A DNA stretch of 64,000 nt from positions 1,178,001-1,242,000 of the forward strand of contig NZ_CP163435.1 in the NCBI RefSeq assembly GCF_041051975.1, read 5' to 3'. A program made the position numbers and the translations under genes. Shown here piece by piece: positions 23,004 to 39,147 of this stretch. Source of the stretch: Streptomyces sp. R21 (GTDB lineage: Bacteria; Actinomycetota; Actinomycetes; Streptomycetales; Streptomycetaceae). Within the stretch, counting starts at the first letter, position 1. The number at the start of each line of letters is the position of its first letter. The notes beneath the pieces are model-generated. The model did no database searches and was not told the origin of the DNA. It was given only the letters and a program-made list of their open reading frames with translations.

Positions 23004-23510
23004 ATGAGGCAGTTGCAGGCCGATGAGTTCCACCGCTTCGTGGCGGCTCGGTGGTCGGCGTTGCTTCATCTGGCGAGGCTGCTCACCGGCGGGGACCGGC
23101 ACCGTGCGGAGGATCTGCTGCAGGAGGCGCTGGTCAAGTTGTGGTTCGCCTGGCCGAAGGTGGCCGAGCAGGCGCCCGAGGCCTATGTGCGCAGGGTTCT
23201 GGTGCGTGCCGCGGCTCGCTCGGCACGGCGTCGCTGGTGGGGCGAGCACCCCGTCGACCAGTTGCCCGACCCACCGGGGGTGGCGGACGAGACCGCCGCC
23301 GTGGACGAACGGACCCGGTTGGAGGCCATGTTGGCGCTGTTGCCGGCGCGGCAGCGAGCTGCGGTGGTGCTGCGCTACTACCAGGACCTGCCCGAACGGC
23401 ACGTCGCGGAGGTGCTGGGGTGTCCCGTGGGTACCGCCCGTTCGCTCACGGCACGCGGCGTCGCACGGTTGCGGCAGCTTCTGGCCGAGGCAGCCAAGCC
23501 GGTCGAGTGA
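23004..23510 (+). CDS. SigE-family RNA polymerase sigma factor
   Basis: A 168-residue group IV sigma factor. Region 2 is visible as EFHRFVAARWSALLHLARLLTGG and AEDLLQEALVKLWFAW; region 4 as LALLPARQRAAVVLRYYQDL with the helix-turn-helix VAEVLGCPVGTARSLTARGVARL. The size and the WSALLHLARLLTG pattern match the actinobacterial SigE-family (SigE70-type) sigma factors. The gene for a small membrane protein begins 10 nt after the stop and could encode an anti-sigma factor. Its target promoters cannot be read here. Confidence 0.92.
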   Translation: MRQLQADEFHRFVAARWSALLHLARLLTGGDRHRAEDLLQEALVKLWFAWPKVAEQAPEAYVRRVLVRAAARSARRRWWGEHPVDQLPDPPGVADETAAVDERTRLEAMLALLPARQRAAVVLRYYQDLPERHVAEVLGCPVGTARSLTARGVARLRQLLAEAAKPVE

Positions 23511-23520
23511 AGAAGGAGCC

Positions 23521-23874
23521 ATGGATCACTTCGAGCAGGAGCTGTCACGCCTGATGCGTGACAACCAGCAGGACACGCCCTACGAGGAACGGCACCATGT
23601 CCGGCTGCGCGCCGGCGTCCGTGCCCGGCAGCGGGCCCGGACGGTCTGGATGGCCACCGGGTCCGTACTGACCATTGCCGGACTTGGAGTCGGGCTGCTG
23701 CTCCTGACGAGCCTTTTCGCTCAGGGCCGGTCCAACGAGCCTCAGCCTCGCCCCGTCACCTCTGCCGAGTCGGTCCCGATGCCGTCGACGGCCCGCCCCG
23801 CCTCCAGCGCCAGGGGGTTGCCGATGCCGACCCGGACCTCGACCGCCGCCCACGCAGCCACTTCCACGAATTGA
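23521..23874 (+). CDS. Small single-pass membrane protein, candidate anti-sigma factor
   Basis: A 117-residue protein: a cytoplasmic N-terminus (MDHFEQELSRLMRDNQQDTPYEERHH) rich in charges, one membrane segment (about residues 40-62, WMATGSVLTIAGLGVGLLLL), and a Pro/Ser/Thr-rich external tail. The layout and immediate position after the sigma gene, with a GAAGGAG site, match proteins that sequester SigE-family sigma factors, but no zinc-binding anti-sigma motif (HxxxCxxC) is seen. The stop overlaps or touches the start of the mannosyltransferase gene. The tail could be an O-mannosylation substrate (inference). Confidence 0.75.
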   Translation: MDHFEQELSRLMRDNQQDTPYEERHHVRLRAGVRARQRARTVWMATGSVLTIAGLGVGLLLLTSLFAQGRSNEPQPRPVTSAESVPMPSTARPASSARGLPMPTRTSTAAHAATSTN

Positions 23875-23885
23875 AAGCGCGCCAC

Positions 23886-25610
23886 GTGATTCATGAGAAC
23901 GCGCCCGCGCTGGCCGACGAGCCTCATCAGGCAGCAGAGCCCCCGGCGGTCTCCTGGGAGCGGCGGCTGCGCCGCTTCGGGTACGTAGAGCGCCCGCGCA
24001 TCTCCCTGTACGACCGCCTCGTCGTGCCGTTTCCCGAACCCGGGTCACGGGTGTGGCGCATGCTCGGACTGTCGCCGGTGGCGGCGGGCCGGCTGGCGCG
24101 CTGGTCAGGTTGGGGCGGGCCACTGCTGGTGGCGCTCCTCGCCGGGCTGTCGCGCTTTTGGCACCTCGGCCGACCGCGGGCGGTCGTGTTCGACGAGACG
24201 TACTACGCCAAGGACGCCTGGTCCCTGCTCCGGCTCGGCTACGAGAGCACCTGGCCGGACAACAAGATCGCCGACCCGCAGATCCTGGCCGATCCTCAGG
24301 TGATCCCGCTCTCCGACACCGGAGCCTTCGTCGCACACCCGCCGACGGGCAAGTGGGTCATCGCGCTCGGCGAGTGGATGTTCGGCCTGACCCCCTTCGG
24401 CTGGCGCTTCATGACGGCCGTCCTCGGCACGCTGTCGGTGCTGATGCTTTGCCGCATAGGACGCCGGCTGTTCCGTTCGACGCTGCTGGGCTGCCTGGCC
24501 GGCGCCCTGATGGCGATGGACGGCCTGCACTACGTGATGAGCCGCACCGGCTTGCTGGACCTCGTCGTCATGTTCTTCGTGCTGGCAGCGTTCGGATGCC
24601 TGCTCATCGACCGGGACCGGGCGCGGGCCCGGCTCGCGGCGGCGTTGCCGGTCGAGGAGGACGGCCGCATAGGTCCGCACGCACACACCGGTGACCGGGC
24701 CGGCACGGGAGTACGCCCCTGGCGGCTCGCGGCCGGTCTCTTTCTGGGACTGGCGGCCTCGACCAAGTGGAACGGCCTGTACTTCCTCGTCTTCTTCGTG
24801 GTCCTTACCCTGCTGTGGGACGTGGGCTCCCGCCGCGTCGCGGGTGCGCGGCGCCCTTACCGCGCGGTGCTGCGCAAGGATCTCGGCTGGTCGGTGGTGT
24901 CCCTGGTTCCGGTCGCTGCCGTGACGTATCTGGCGACCTGGACCGGCTGGTTCGTGTCCGACAACGGCTACGGACGGCACTGGGCGGACGGCCGCGGCGG
25001 TACCTGGTCGTGGATTCCGGCCCCGCTGCGCAGCCTGTGGCACTACGAGTACGGGGTCTACCAGTTCAATGTGGGCCTGCACGCTCCGCACAAGTACGAG
25101 TCGAATCCTTGGAGTTGGCTGGTCCAGGGCCGTCCTGTGCTGTTCCACTACGAGTCGCCGAAACCGGGTACGGACGGCTGCCACACGACCGCCGACTGCA
25201 CGCAGGCCATCGTCGCCCTGGGCACCCCGCTCCTGTGGTGGTCGGCCTGCTGTGCCCTCGTGTATCTGCTCTATCGATGGGCGCTGCGCCGCGACTGGCG
25301 CTCCGGCGCCATCCTGTGTGCCGTGGGCGCCGGTTACCTGCCCTGGTTCCTCTACCAGGACCGCACGATCTTCTCCTTCTACGCCGTCGTCTTCGTGCCG
25401 TACCTCTGCCTGGCCGTGACGATGCTGCTGGGAGCCCTGCTGGGTCCGCCGGGATCAACTCCCAAGCGCCGCACCCAGGGTGCCGTGACCGCTGGCGTGC
25501 TCGTCCTGCTCATCGCCTGGAACTTCATCTACTTCTTCCCGGTCTACACCGGGCAGACGATCCCGTACGCCGACTGGTACGACAGGATGTGGCTCGACAC
25601 CTGGATCTGA
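23886..25610 (+). CDS. Dolichyl-phosphate-mannose-type protein O-mannosyltransferase (PMT, GT39)
   Basis: A polytopic membrane enzyme (574 aa) that transfers mannose from polyprenyl phosphate to Ser/Thr of exported proteins. The acidic VFDETYYAKDAWSLL motif in the first external loop is the PMT catalytic signature; about ten membrane segments follow, with APHKYESNPWSWL and the C-terminal IPYADWYDRMWLDTWI conserved in actinobacterial Pmt. I prefer GTG 23886; a TTG at 23871 would create a TTGA overlap with the previous gene and adds five residues. Streptomyces Pmt glycosylates lipoproteins and secreted proteins, which fits a region full of them. Confidence 0.9.
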   Translation: MIHENAPALADEPHQAAEPPAVSWERRLRRFGYVERPRISLYDRLVVPFPEPGSRVWRMLGLSPVAAGRLARWSGWGGPLLVALLAGLSRFWHLGRPRAVVFDETYYAKDAWSLLRLGYESTWPDNKIADPQILADPQVIPLSDTGAFVAHPPTGKWVIALGEWMFGLTPFGWRFMTAVLGTLSVLMLCRIGRRLFRSTLLGCLAGALMAMDGLHYVMSRTGLLDLVVMFFVLAAFGCLLIDRDRARARLAAALPVEEDGRIGPHAHTGDRAGTGVRPWRLAAGLFLGLAASTKWNGLYFLVFFVVLTLLWDVGSRRVAGARRPYRAVLRKDLGWSVVSLVPVAAVTYLATWTGWFVSDNGYGRHWADGRGGTWSWIPAPLRSLWHYEYGVYQFNVGLHAPHKYESNPWSWLVQGRPVLFHYESPKPGTDGCHTTADCTQAIVALGTPLLWWSACCALVYLLYRWALRRDWRSGAILCAVGAGYLPWFLYQDRTIFSFYAVVFVPYLCLAVTMLLGALLGPPGSTPKRRTQGAVTAGVLVLLIAWNFIYFFPVYTGQTIPYADWYDRMWLDTWI

Positions 25611-25643
25611 GCCCCGTTCATGTGTGCCGGGTGCGCCGGGTGT

Positions 25644-25838
25644 CTACAGCCCCAGGTCGAGGGCCAGGCACGAGTAGAACTTCCACGAACCCTCGGGGTC
25701 GTATGCGTTCAGTCCGCCGGCCGGCCCCGCCTCGACCTCTTCGGTCATGTCCTCGAAGCGGACGCGCTCGGGGAGCCTGCTGAATCGCACGTGTCGTACA
25801 GCCGCCTCGGCGGCGTCCGTGGTGAGTCCCTTGTTCAT
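25644..25838 (-). CDS. Small conserved-looking hypothetical protein (64 aa)
   Basis: A soluble 64-residue protein (MNKGLTTDAAEAAVRHVRFS ... ending SWKFYSCLALDLGL) with no recognised domain. Evidence that it is real: normal codon bias and a palindrome of the CGNR-regulon type centred upstream exactly as at msrA (78 nt from start codon to near edge in both cases). It is divergent from the epoxide-hydrolase-like gene, with two operators in the shared intergenic region. Function unknown. Confidence 0.65.
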   Translation of the reverse strand: MNKGLTTDAAEAAVRHVRFSRLPERVRFEDMTEEVEAGPAGGLNAYDPEGSWKFYSCLALDLGL

Positions 25839-25915
25839 GGCCGTGCTCCACTTCGTCGGTCGTGGATGGCGTTCAGCTTGTCGCCTTGGACGGCTATGAG
25901 CATCTCTTCATGAAC

Positions 25916-25975
25916 GTCACCTGTCAAGCCGGTGACGCACGTCGGGGCTCGCGCGTCACCGCTTTGACAGGTGAC
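25916..25975. promoter_or_regulatory. CGNR-regulon palindromes, sites B and C
   Basis: Two copies of GTCACC-N9-GGTGAC at 25916-25936 and 25955-25975, in opposite orientations of the asymmetric centre (TGTCAAGCC and GCTTTGACA), fill the divergent intergenic region between the 64-residue gene and the Tat-exported hydrolase. A degenerate third copy may start at 25994 (GTCACGTCAAG). Confidence 0.65.
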
Positions 25976-26090
25976 GCACGGCGTGCGAGGGTCGTCACGT
26001 CAAGAGCCGGGGTGATCTCACGCCGTAATGCGGGCTGGGGTTCCCCCGGACTCAGGCCGGTCATCGGGAACGCGCGACGGAGGGCTTCAC

Positions 26091-27158
26091 ATGATCAACA
26101 GGCGTACCTTCAGCAAGGCCGCCGGCCTGGGCACCGGCGCGGCCGCGGCATCACTGTCCGGCCTACAGGCCAACGCATCCGCCGCGAATGCCTCGAACAC
26201 GCCGGGCGGCGCTTCCACTCCGACGGTGCCCACCATCACCCCGGGCACGCACACCGAGTTCCGCACGCTCAAGCACGTCAAGGCGGGCGTCCTGGACATC
26301 GGTTACGCCGAGGCCGGCCCGGCCCACGGTCCGGTCGTCGTTCTCCTGCACGGCTGGCCCTACGACATCCACAGCTTCGTCGACGTAGCCCCGCTCCTCG
26401 CCGACCTCGGCTACCGCGTCCTCGTCCCATACCTGCGCGGCCACGGCAGCACCAGCTTCCTGTCGCGCCACACCCCGCGCACCGCCGAGCAGTCCGCCAT
26501 CGCCCTGGACATCATCGCGTTCATGGACGCCCTGAAGATCGAGAAGGCCGTCCTGGCCGGGTTCGACTGGGGCTCGCGGACCGCCGACATCATCGCCGCA
26601 CTGTGGCCCGAGCGCGTCAAGGCCCTCCTGTCCACCAGCGGGTACGCCATCACCGACCGCAAGATGCAGTTGGAGCCCGCCGCTCCGGCCGTCGAGCACA
26701 ACTGGTGGTACCAGTGGTACTTCGCCACCGACCGCGGCAAGAAGACCATGGAGAACGTGGACCAGCGCATCGCACTGTGCCGCTACGTGTGGACCCTCGT
26801 CTCCCCCAACTGGAACTTCGACGACGCCACCTTCGCGCGCACCGCCGAGGCCTTCAAGAACCCCGACTACGCTGCCATCGTCCTCTACAACTACCGCTGG
26901 CGCATCGGCCTGATCGAGGGCGACCGGCGCTTCGACCGCTACGAGAAGAAGCTGGCCGCCCAGCCCTCGATCGGCATCCCCACCGTCACGCTCGATCCAG
27001 CCCTCGACCCCTTCACGGCACCGGGCGACGGCTCCACCTATCGCAACCACTTCACCGGCCCCTACCTGCACCGCACCGTCGCGAACACAGGCCACAACCT
27101 GCCGCAGGAGGCGCCCACCACCTTCGCCCAGGCCGTGGTCGACGCCGACCACCTCTGA
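26091..27158 (+). CDS. Tat-exported epoxide-hydrolase-like alpha/beta hydrolase
   Basis: A 355-residue alpha/beta hydrolase. The N-terminus MINRRTFSKAAG is a twin-arginine signal. The core shows the oxyanion motif HGWP, a nucleophile elbow with Asp instead of Ser (GFDWGS, about residue 164) and the catalytic His in NTGHNLPQE near the end, the arrangement of epoxide hydrolases and haloalkane dehalogenases. Start ATG 26091 has a GGAGGG site. Two CGNR-type operators lie 115-175 bp upstream. As it shares a predicted regulon with MsrA, a detoxification role in the cell envelope is plausible; the substrate is unknown. Confidence 0.88.
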   Translation: MINRRTFSKAAGLGTGAAAASLSGLQANASAANASNTPGGASTPTVPTITPGTHTEFRTLKHVKAGVLDIGYAEAGPAHGPVVVLLHGWPYDIHSFVDVAPLLADLGYRVLVPYLRGHGSTSFLSRHTPRTAEQSAIALDIIAFMDALKIEKAVLAGFDWGSRTADIIAALWPERVKALLSTSGYAITDRKMQLEPAAPAVEHNWWYQWYFATDRGKKTMENVDQRIALCRYVWTLVSPNWNFDDATFARTAEAFKNPDYAAIVLYNYRWRIGLIEGDRRFDRYEKKLAAQPSIGIPTVTLDPALDPFTAPGDGSTYRNHFTGPYLHRTVANTGHNLPQEAPTTFAQAVVDADHL

Positions 27159-27176
27159 AACCCGCGCTGTGCCGCG

Positions 27177-27208
27177 CGGCCGGGGAGGGCGTCACCTCTC
27201 CCCGGCCG
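27177..27208. terminator. Stem-loop terminator between convergent genes
   Basis: An 11-bp perfect stem (CGGCCGGGGAG and CTCCCCGGCCG, 10-nt loop) lies between the end of the hydrolase gene and the end of msrA and could serve both. Confidence 0.65.
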
Positions 27209-27217
27209 CACGGGTGT

Positions 27218-27733
27218 TCAGGACTCCTCGCGCCTGGGCAGGTGCCAGTTCGGGCGCGGGAAGTGGCAGGTGTAGCCGTCCGGGTAGCGCTGGAGGTAGT
27301 CCTGGTGCTCCGGTTCGGCCTCCCAGAACGGGCCGGCCGGTACCACCTCGGTCACCACCGGTCCCGGCCACAGCCCGGACGCGTCGACGTCGGCGATGGT
27401 GTCCTGCGCGATACGGCGCTGCTCGTCGTCTCGGTAGAAGATGGCGGAGCGGTAGCTCAGGCCGATGTCGTTGCCCTGCCGGTTCGTCGTGCTCGGGTCG
27501 TGGATCTGGAAGAAGTACTCGAGGATCGCGCGGTAGTCGGTGACCGCCGGATCAAAGGTGATCTCGATCGACTCCGCGTGTTTTCCGTGGTCGCGGTATG
27601 TAGCGTTGGGCTTGTCGTCGTCGCCGCTGTAACCCACCCGGGTGCCCACCACACCGGGCAGCGCACGAATCAGCTCCTGCATGCCCCAGAAGCACCCACC
27701 CGCCAGCAGAGCCTTCTCCTCGGCGTCACTCAT
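27218..27733 (-). CDS. msrA: Peptide methionine-(S)-S-oxide reductase MsrA
   Basis: A 171-residue enzyme that repairs oxidised methionine. The active-site motif GCFWG is at residues 13-17 (nucleophile C14), followed by [31 protein letters not shown] substrate-binding residues (split here: GYSGD, then HAESIEI) and [14 protein letters not shown] second cysteine near the C-terminus (GYTCHF) may be the resolving residue. No signal peptide. Ribosome-binding site AAAGGTGAGG. A CGNR-type palindrome lies 78 nt upstream of the ATG, at the same distance as for the 64-residue gene, so both are probably controlled together. Confidence 0.96.
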   Translation of the reverse strand: MSDAEEKALLAGGCFWGMQELIRALPGVVGTRVGYSGDDDKPNATYRDHGKHAESIEITFDPAVTDYRAILEYFFQIHDPSTTNRQGNDIGLSYRSAIFYRDDEQRRIAQDTIADVDASGLWPGPVVTEVVPAGPFWEAEPEHQDYLQRYPDGYTCHFPRPNWHLPRREES

Positions 27734-27810
27734 GGCACCTCACCTTTCTGTCCGCGTCAGTCCGCGCAGGCTCCAGGCTCGCACGTCGGCCCGGAATCTC
27801 CACATCTTTC

Positions 27811-27831
27811 GTCACCACCTTGACGGGTGAC
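27811..27831. promoter_or_regulatory. CGNR-regulon palindrome, site D (msrA)
   Basis: GTCACC, nine bases (ACCTTGACG), GGTGAC. Read on the other strand the centre is CGTCAAGGT, one base from site A at the regulator gene. It lies 78-98 nt upstream of the msrA ATG. Confidence 0.65.
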
Positions 27832-27859
27832 GCGTCGCATGGCAAATGAGGGTGCGCGG

Positions 27860-28696
27860 TCAGTTCCTCAGCCGGTGCGGATGCGCGGGGTACACGCCCA
27901 GGGTGCGCACTTCGGTGGAGTAGAAGCGCAGTTCGTGCAGGGCGAGGGCGACGCGCTCCTCGTCGGGGTGTCCCTCGATCTCGACGTAGAAACGGCTGGG
28001 GTTGAGCCCCGCGCCCATCTGGTAGCTCTCGATCTTGGTGAGGTTCACGCCGCTGCTGGCGAAGCCGCCCAGCGCCTTGTACAGCGCGCTGGGGATGTTG
28101 CGCACGCAGAAGAACAGGCTCGTCATCGTCGGCTCCCCCGTGTGCGGGGCCGGAGCGGCGTCCCGGGACAGGACGACGAACCGTGTGGTGTTGTCCGGGT
28201 CGTCCTCGACCTCGGGACGCAGCACATCGAGGCCGTAGAGCCGAGCCGCGGCGGGCGGGGCGAGCGCCGCGTGCCGCGGGTCGCCCAGTTCGGCCACCTC
28301 GCGGGCCGCTCCGGCCGTGTCGTCGCTGACGCGGGTGCGCCAGCCGCCCTCCCGCAACACCTTGCGGCACTGTCCCAGCGCATGCACGTGACTGCGTACG
28401 CACTCCACCTGGTCCAGGGTCGCGCCGGGCACCCCCATCAGGTCGAAGCGGATGGCGAGGAAGTACTCGGCGACGATGAACAGCCCCGTCTCCGGCAGCA
28501 GATGGTGCACGTCCGCGACGCGTCCGGCCGCGGAGTTGTCCACCGGGATCACGGCGACGTCGGCGGCGCCGAGCGTCACGGCCTCCAGGGCCTGCTCGAA
28601 GCTCGTGCAGGCCAGCTCGTCGCCCTCGGGGTAGAGGGCACGCGCGGCGGTTGCCGAGTTGGATCCGGGTTCACCCTGATATGCCGCCGTCGTCAC
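27860..28696 (-). CDS. pheA: Prephenate dehydratase
   Basis: Converts prephenate to phenylpyruvate in phenylalanine synthesis (278 aa, cytoplasmic). The catalytic domain shows YQGEPGSNS at the N-terminus, VIPVDNSAAGRV, and the TRF active-site motif in NTTRFVVLS. A C-terminal ACT domain begins TSLFFCVRNIPSALYKAL. The usual Phe-binding ESRP segment reads ESYQ here (LTKIESYQ), so feedback control may differ. GTG 28696 is chosen because AGGAAGG lies nine bases upstream. It stands alone, divergent from the SDR gene with 180 bp between. Confidence 0.93.
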   Translation of the reverse strand: MTTAAYQGEPGSNSATAARALYPEGDELACTSFEQALEAVTLGAADVAVIPVDNSAAGRVADVHHLLPETGLFIVAEYFLAIRFDLMGVPGATLDQVECVRSHVHALGQCRKVLREGGWRTRVSDDTAGAAREVAELGDPRHAALAPPAAARLYGLDVLRPEVEDDPDNTTRFVVLSRDAAPAPHTGEPTMTSLFFCVRNIPSALYKALGGFASSGVNLTKIESYQMGAGLNPSRFYVEIEGHPDEERVALALHELRFYSTEVRTLGVYPAHPHRLRN

Positions 28697-28876
28697 CGTG
28701 TTCAGCCTTCCTGGGGAGGTCCTGTCATGGGGCAGCAGAAGCTCCGCCGCGTACCTCACCTGATGAAGTATCGGTGAACAGGCCTCGATCAAGTTCGCCG
28801 GTGCGCGGGACCGGACCGCCCAGCCAGGTACTGGTGATCCCTGGACAAGGCGTGTGGCGGGACGGAGGCTCGTCGG

Positions 28877-29647
28877 ATGACCAACACATCGAACCTGCTC
28901 GCCGGCAAGGTCGCCTTCGTCACCGGTGCCGGACGAGGCATCGGCGCCGCCGCGGCCAGGCTGTTCGCCCGGGAAGGCGCCCACCTCCTCCTCGCGTCCC
29001 GCACGGAGAGCCAACTCAAGGCGGTCACCGAGGAGATCCGGGCGGCCGGCGGCACCGCGGACTACGTGACCTGCGATCTGGCCGACCCGCACAGCATTCA
29101 CGCCGCCGTCGACCGGGCCGTCACGTTGTACGGCCGTCTCGACATCGCCTTCAACAACGGCGCCACGGGGCAGCCGCCCGGGCCGATGGATCAGCTGTCG
29201 GAGGCCGACTTCGACCAGGTCTGCGCTGTCAACCTCAAGGGGCCGTGGCTGGCCATGAAGGCCGAGATCGCCGCGATCCGCGCCACCGCCGGGAGGGGCG
29301 CGATCGTCAACAACTCCAGTGTCGGCAGCCTGGTGCCCAACCCCGTACTGCCCGCCTACGGCGCCACGAAGGCGGCGCTCAACCACATCACCGCCTCGGC
29401 CGCCGCCGCATACGGCCCGGAAGGCATCCGCGTCAACGCGATCGCCCCCGGCACGACGCTCACCGAGATGATCTACGAGTGGGACGAGAAGTCACCCGGC
29501 GTCATCGACCAGCTCAACGCCCGGACCGCGCTGCGTCGTGCCGCCGACCCGGACGAGATCGCCGAGGCGGCGGCCTGGCTCCTGAGCGATCGCGCCTCCT
29601 ACGTCACCGGCGCCGTGCTCCGGGTCGACGGCGGCAGGATCGCCTGA
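28877..29647 (+). CDS. Short-chain dehydrogenase/reductase
   Basis: A 256-residue classical SDR. NAD(P)-binding TGAGRGIG at about residues 17-24, FNNGA (variant of NNAG), catalytic Ser in VNNSSVGS, and YxxxK as YGATK. The Arg in the SRTES loop after the second strand hints at NADPH preference. C-terminal VTGAVLRVDGG is typical of the fabG-like group. Substrate unknown; no pathway partners adjoin it. A shared terminator follows. Confidence 0.92.
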   Translation: MTNTSNLLAGKVAFVTGAGRGIGAAAARLFAREGAHLLLASRTESQLKAVTEEIRAAGGTADYVTCDLADPHSIHAAVDRAVTLYGRLDIAFNNGATGQPPGPMDQLSEADFDQVCAVNLKGPWLAMKAEIAAIRATAGRGAIVNNSSVGSLVPNPVLPAYGATKAALNHITASAAAAYGPEGIRVNAIAPGTTLTEMIYEWDEKSPGVIDQLNARTALRRAADPDEIAEAAAWLLSDRASYVTGAVLRVDGGRIA

Positions 29648-29682
29648 GCCATCCCTGGGCCTGTCCGGTCGAAGTCTGCAAT

Positions 29683-29714
29683 GCCAGGCCCGCACGGTGC
29701 TGTGCGGGCCTGGC
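29683..29714. terminator. Bidirectional stem-loop terminator
   Basis: A 13-bp perfect stem (GCCAGGCCCGCAC and GTGCGGGCCTGGC, 6-nt loop) between the convergent SDR gene and the seven-gene CBM13 enzyme run ending at 29724. Confidence 0.8.
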
Positions 29715-29723
29715 GCCGGTGTG

Positions 29724-33097
<3,374 letters not shown>

Positions 33098-33150
33098 GCG
33101 GAGCCTCTCAGCGTCATTGACGGGGCGGGTGATCTCAGCTGGCACCGGGA

Positions 33151-37424
<4,274 letters not shown>

Positions 37425-37561
37425 CCGATCCTCCCGCGGTTCGGCGCCGCGCGCTGCGGCGCGCACGATGGACAGGGCCGGCTCCCATGGGTGGGCAGTG
37501 CGGTGCGGTGGCACGCCGGGGCGGCGGCCGGGCGCCGCCCCGGTGGAGGTTCCTTACGGGG

Positions 37562-39106
37562 TCAGCTCAGTGACCATTGCTGGTTGGATCCGCCGTTGCA
37601 GGTCCACAGCTGTACGGGGGTGCCGTTGGCGGCGGCGGCGCCGCTGACGTCCAGGCACAGGCCCGACTGGGCGCTGGTGACGGTGCCGTTGGCGTTGAGG
37701 TTCCACTGCTGGTTGTTCTGGCCGTTGCAGGTCCAGGTGATGACCTTGGTGCCGGAGCTGGTGCCGCGGTTGGAGGCGTCCAGGCACAGCCGGCTGCTGC
37801 CGGAGTACACGGTGAGCTCGTGGGAGGAGGTCTGCGACCACGTCTGGTTCGCCGCACCGTTGCAGTCCCAGATCTGCGTCTGCGTGCCCGGCGTCGTCGA
37901 GGCGCTCGGCACGTCCAGACACCGGCCCGCACCCACCGCATGCAACGCCCCTGTCGTGCCGCCGCCGCTTCCCCCGCCGTAGCCGGCGGCGGTGATGGCC
38001 GCCTGGACGGCGTTCTCGGTGGCGTCGGAGGGGTAACCCGCTGTCATGGCGCCTTCGAAGAACTCGCCGACACCTGAGGGGCTGTTGTCGCCGCCCGTGC
38101 CGAGCAGGACCGAGCTGTCGACCTTCATCGGTGAGTAACCGTTGGGCAGCGGGCCGGAGAACGTGGTGGTCAGGCCGCCGCTGCTGCCGTTGCCGTATTT
38201 GAGTGTGAAGTTGGTGGTGCCGTTGTTCTTCAGCCAGGCGCTGACGAAGGGGTAGTGCACGCCGGGGTTGTTCGGGTCCTTGTTGGAGCCGGTGTTGGTG
38301 TGGAACATGCCGTTCTCCAGGTCGGCCTCGACCCACGGGCCGGTGCCGGTGCAGCCGTTGAACCAGCAGGCGTTGCCCCAGTAGATGGCGTTCATGGTGG
38401 CGTTGCCGGTGTCGGTGTGGGAGTTCTCACCGCTGCCGTAGTCGAAGCAGCACCACTGGTTCGTGTAGTTCGACGAGGTCACCATGTAGATGCCTTCGGG
38501 CTGGGAGCCGGTGGCCACGCCGGATGCGTGGTCGATCCGGTAGCCGACGCCGGGGGTGACCTTGACGCCGAAGACCTGGTGGCCCGCCGCGGTCACCGGC
38601 AGGGCCATGGCGTCCGCCCCGACGTCGGATCCGTTCGGGCCGGGGCCCTTCCAGAAGCCGCCCCAGGAGATCGGCAGGTCGTTGTGTTTGGCGGTCTGGT
38701 CGTAGATCTTCGTGATCGTGCACGAGGTGCCCGCGCAGAACGAGACCTGGGACGCGGCGTCGGCGTACCCGCCCGCGCTGAGCACTCCGATGTCGCGGTA
38801 GCTGTGGTCGGAGGCCCGCTGGATCTGGTACAGCGGCCCGTTGTACGACGCGAAGAGCGCCCTCGTGGTGGCGTGCGCCGTCACACACGGCGTACCACCC
38901 GCGGCATAGAGGTCACACGGAAGCGACGCGTCGGCCGCGGGGGTGTTCGCCGTGTGGGCCGCCGCCACGCGGGCGGTGGCGGTCGTGCCGGTCCGCGCGG
39001 ATGTGGCGAATGCCGGCGCGCCGAAGGCGGCCAGGACCAACGCCAGGGCGAACAGGTACACCGCTGTGAACCGCCTTCGTCGGCGGTCGGTGGCGGGCTT
39101 GAGCAT
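37562..39106 (-). CDS. Secreted GH54 alpha-L-arabinofuranosidase with CBM13
   Basis: A 514-residue secreted enzyme. After a basic N-region and signal peptide (1-36) the GH54 catalytic domain runs from PCDLYAAGGTPCVTAH (63) to about 390. Nucleophile E264 (VEADLENG) and acid/base D340 (TGGDNS) keep the spacing of 76 residues that I recall for the Aspergillus kawachii enzyme (E221, D297). The vicinal disulfide CC in QWCCFDYG, typical of GH54, is present. Unlike fungal GH54 the C-terminal module is CBM13 (395-514) instead of CBM42. It removes terminal arabinofuranose from arabinan, arabinoxylan or AGP. Start preceded by GAGGAGG. Confidence 0.93.
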   Translation of the reverse strand: MLKPATDRRRRRFTAVYLFALALVLAAFGAPAFATSARTGTTATARVAAAHTANTPAADASLPCDLYAAGGTPCVTAHATTRALFASYNGPLYQIQRASDHSYRDIGVLSAGGYADAASQVSFCAGTSCTITKIYDQTAKHNDLPISWGGFWKGPGPNGSDVGADAMALPVTAAGHQVFGVKVTPGVGYRIDHASGVATGSQPEGIYMVTSSNYTNQWCCFDYGSGENSHTDTGNATMNAIYWGNACWFNGCTGTGPWVEADLENGMFHTNTGSNKDPNNPGVHYPFVSAWLKNNGTTNFTLKYGNGSSGGLTTTFSGPLPNGYSPMKVDSSVLLGTGGDNSPSGVGEFFEGAMTAGYPSDATENAVQAAITAAGYGGGSGGGTTGALHAVGAGRCLDVPSASTTPGTQTQIWDCNGAANQTWSQTSSHELTVYSGSSRLCLDASNRGTSSGTKVITWTCNGQNNQQWNLNANGTVTSAQSGLCLDVSGAAAANGTPVQLWTCNGGSNQQWSLS

Positions 39107-39147
39107 GGAGACCTCCTCTGTGGGGCCCGGCGAGAGGCACGGGGGCC

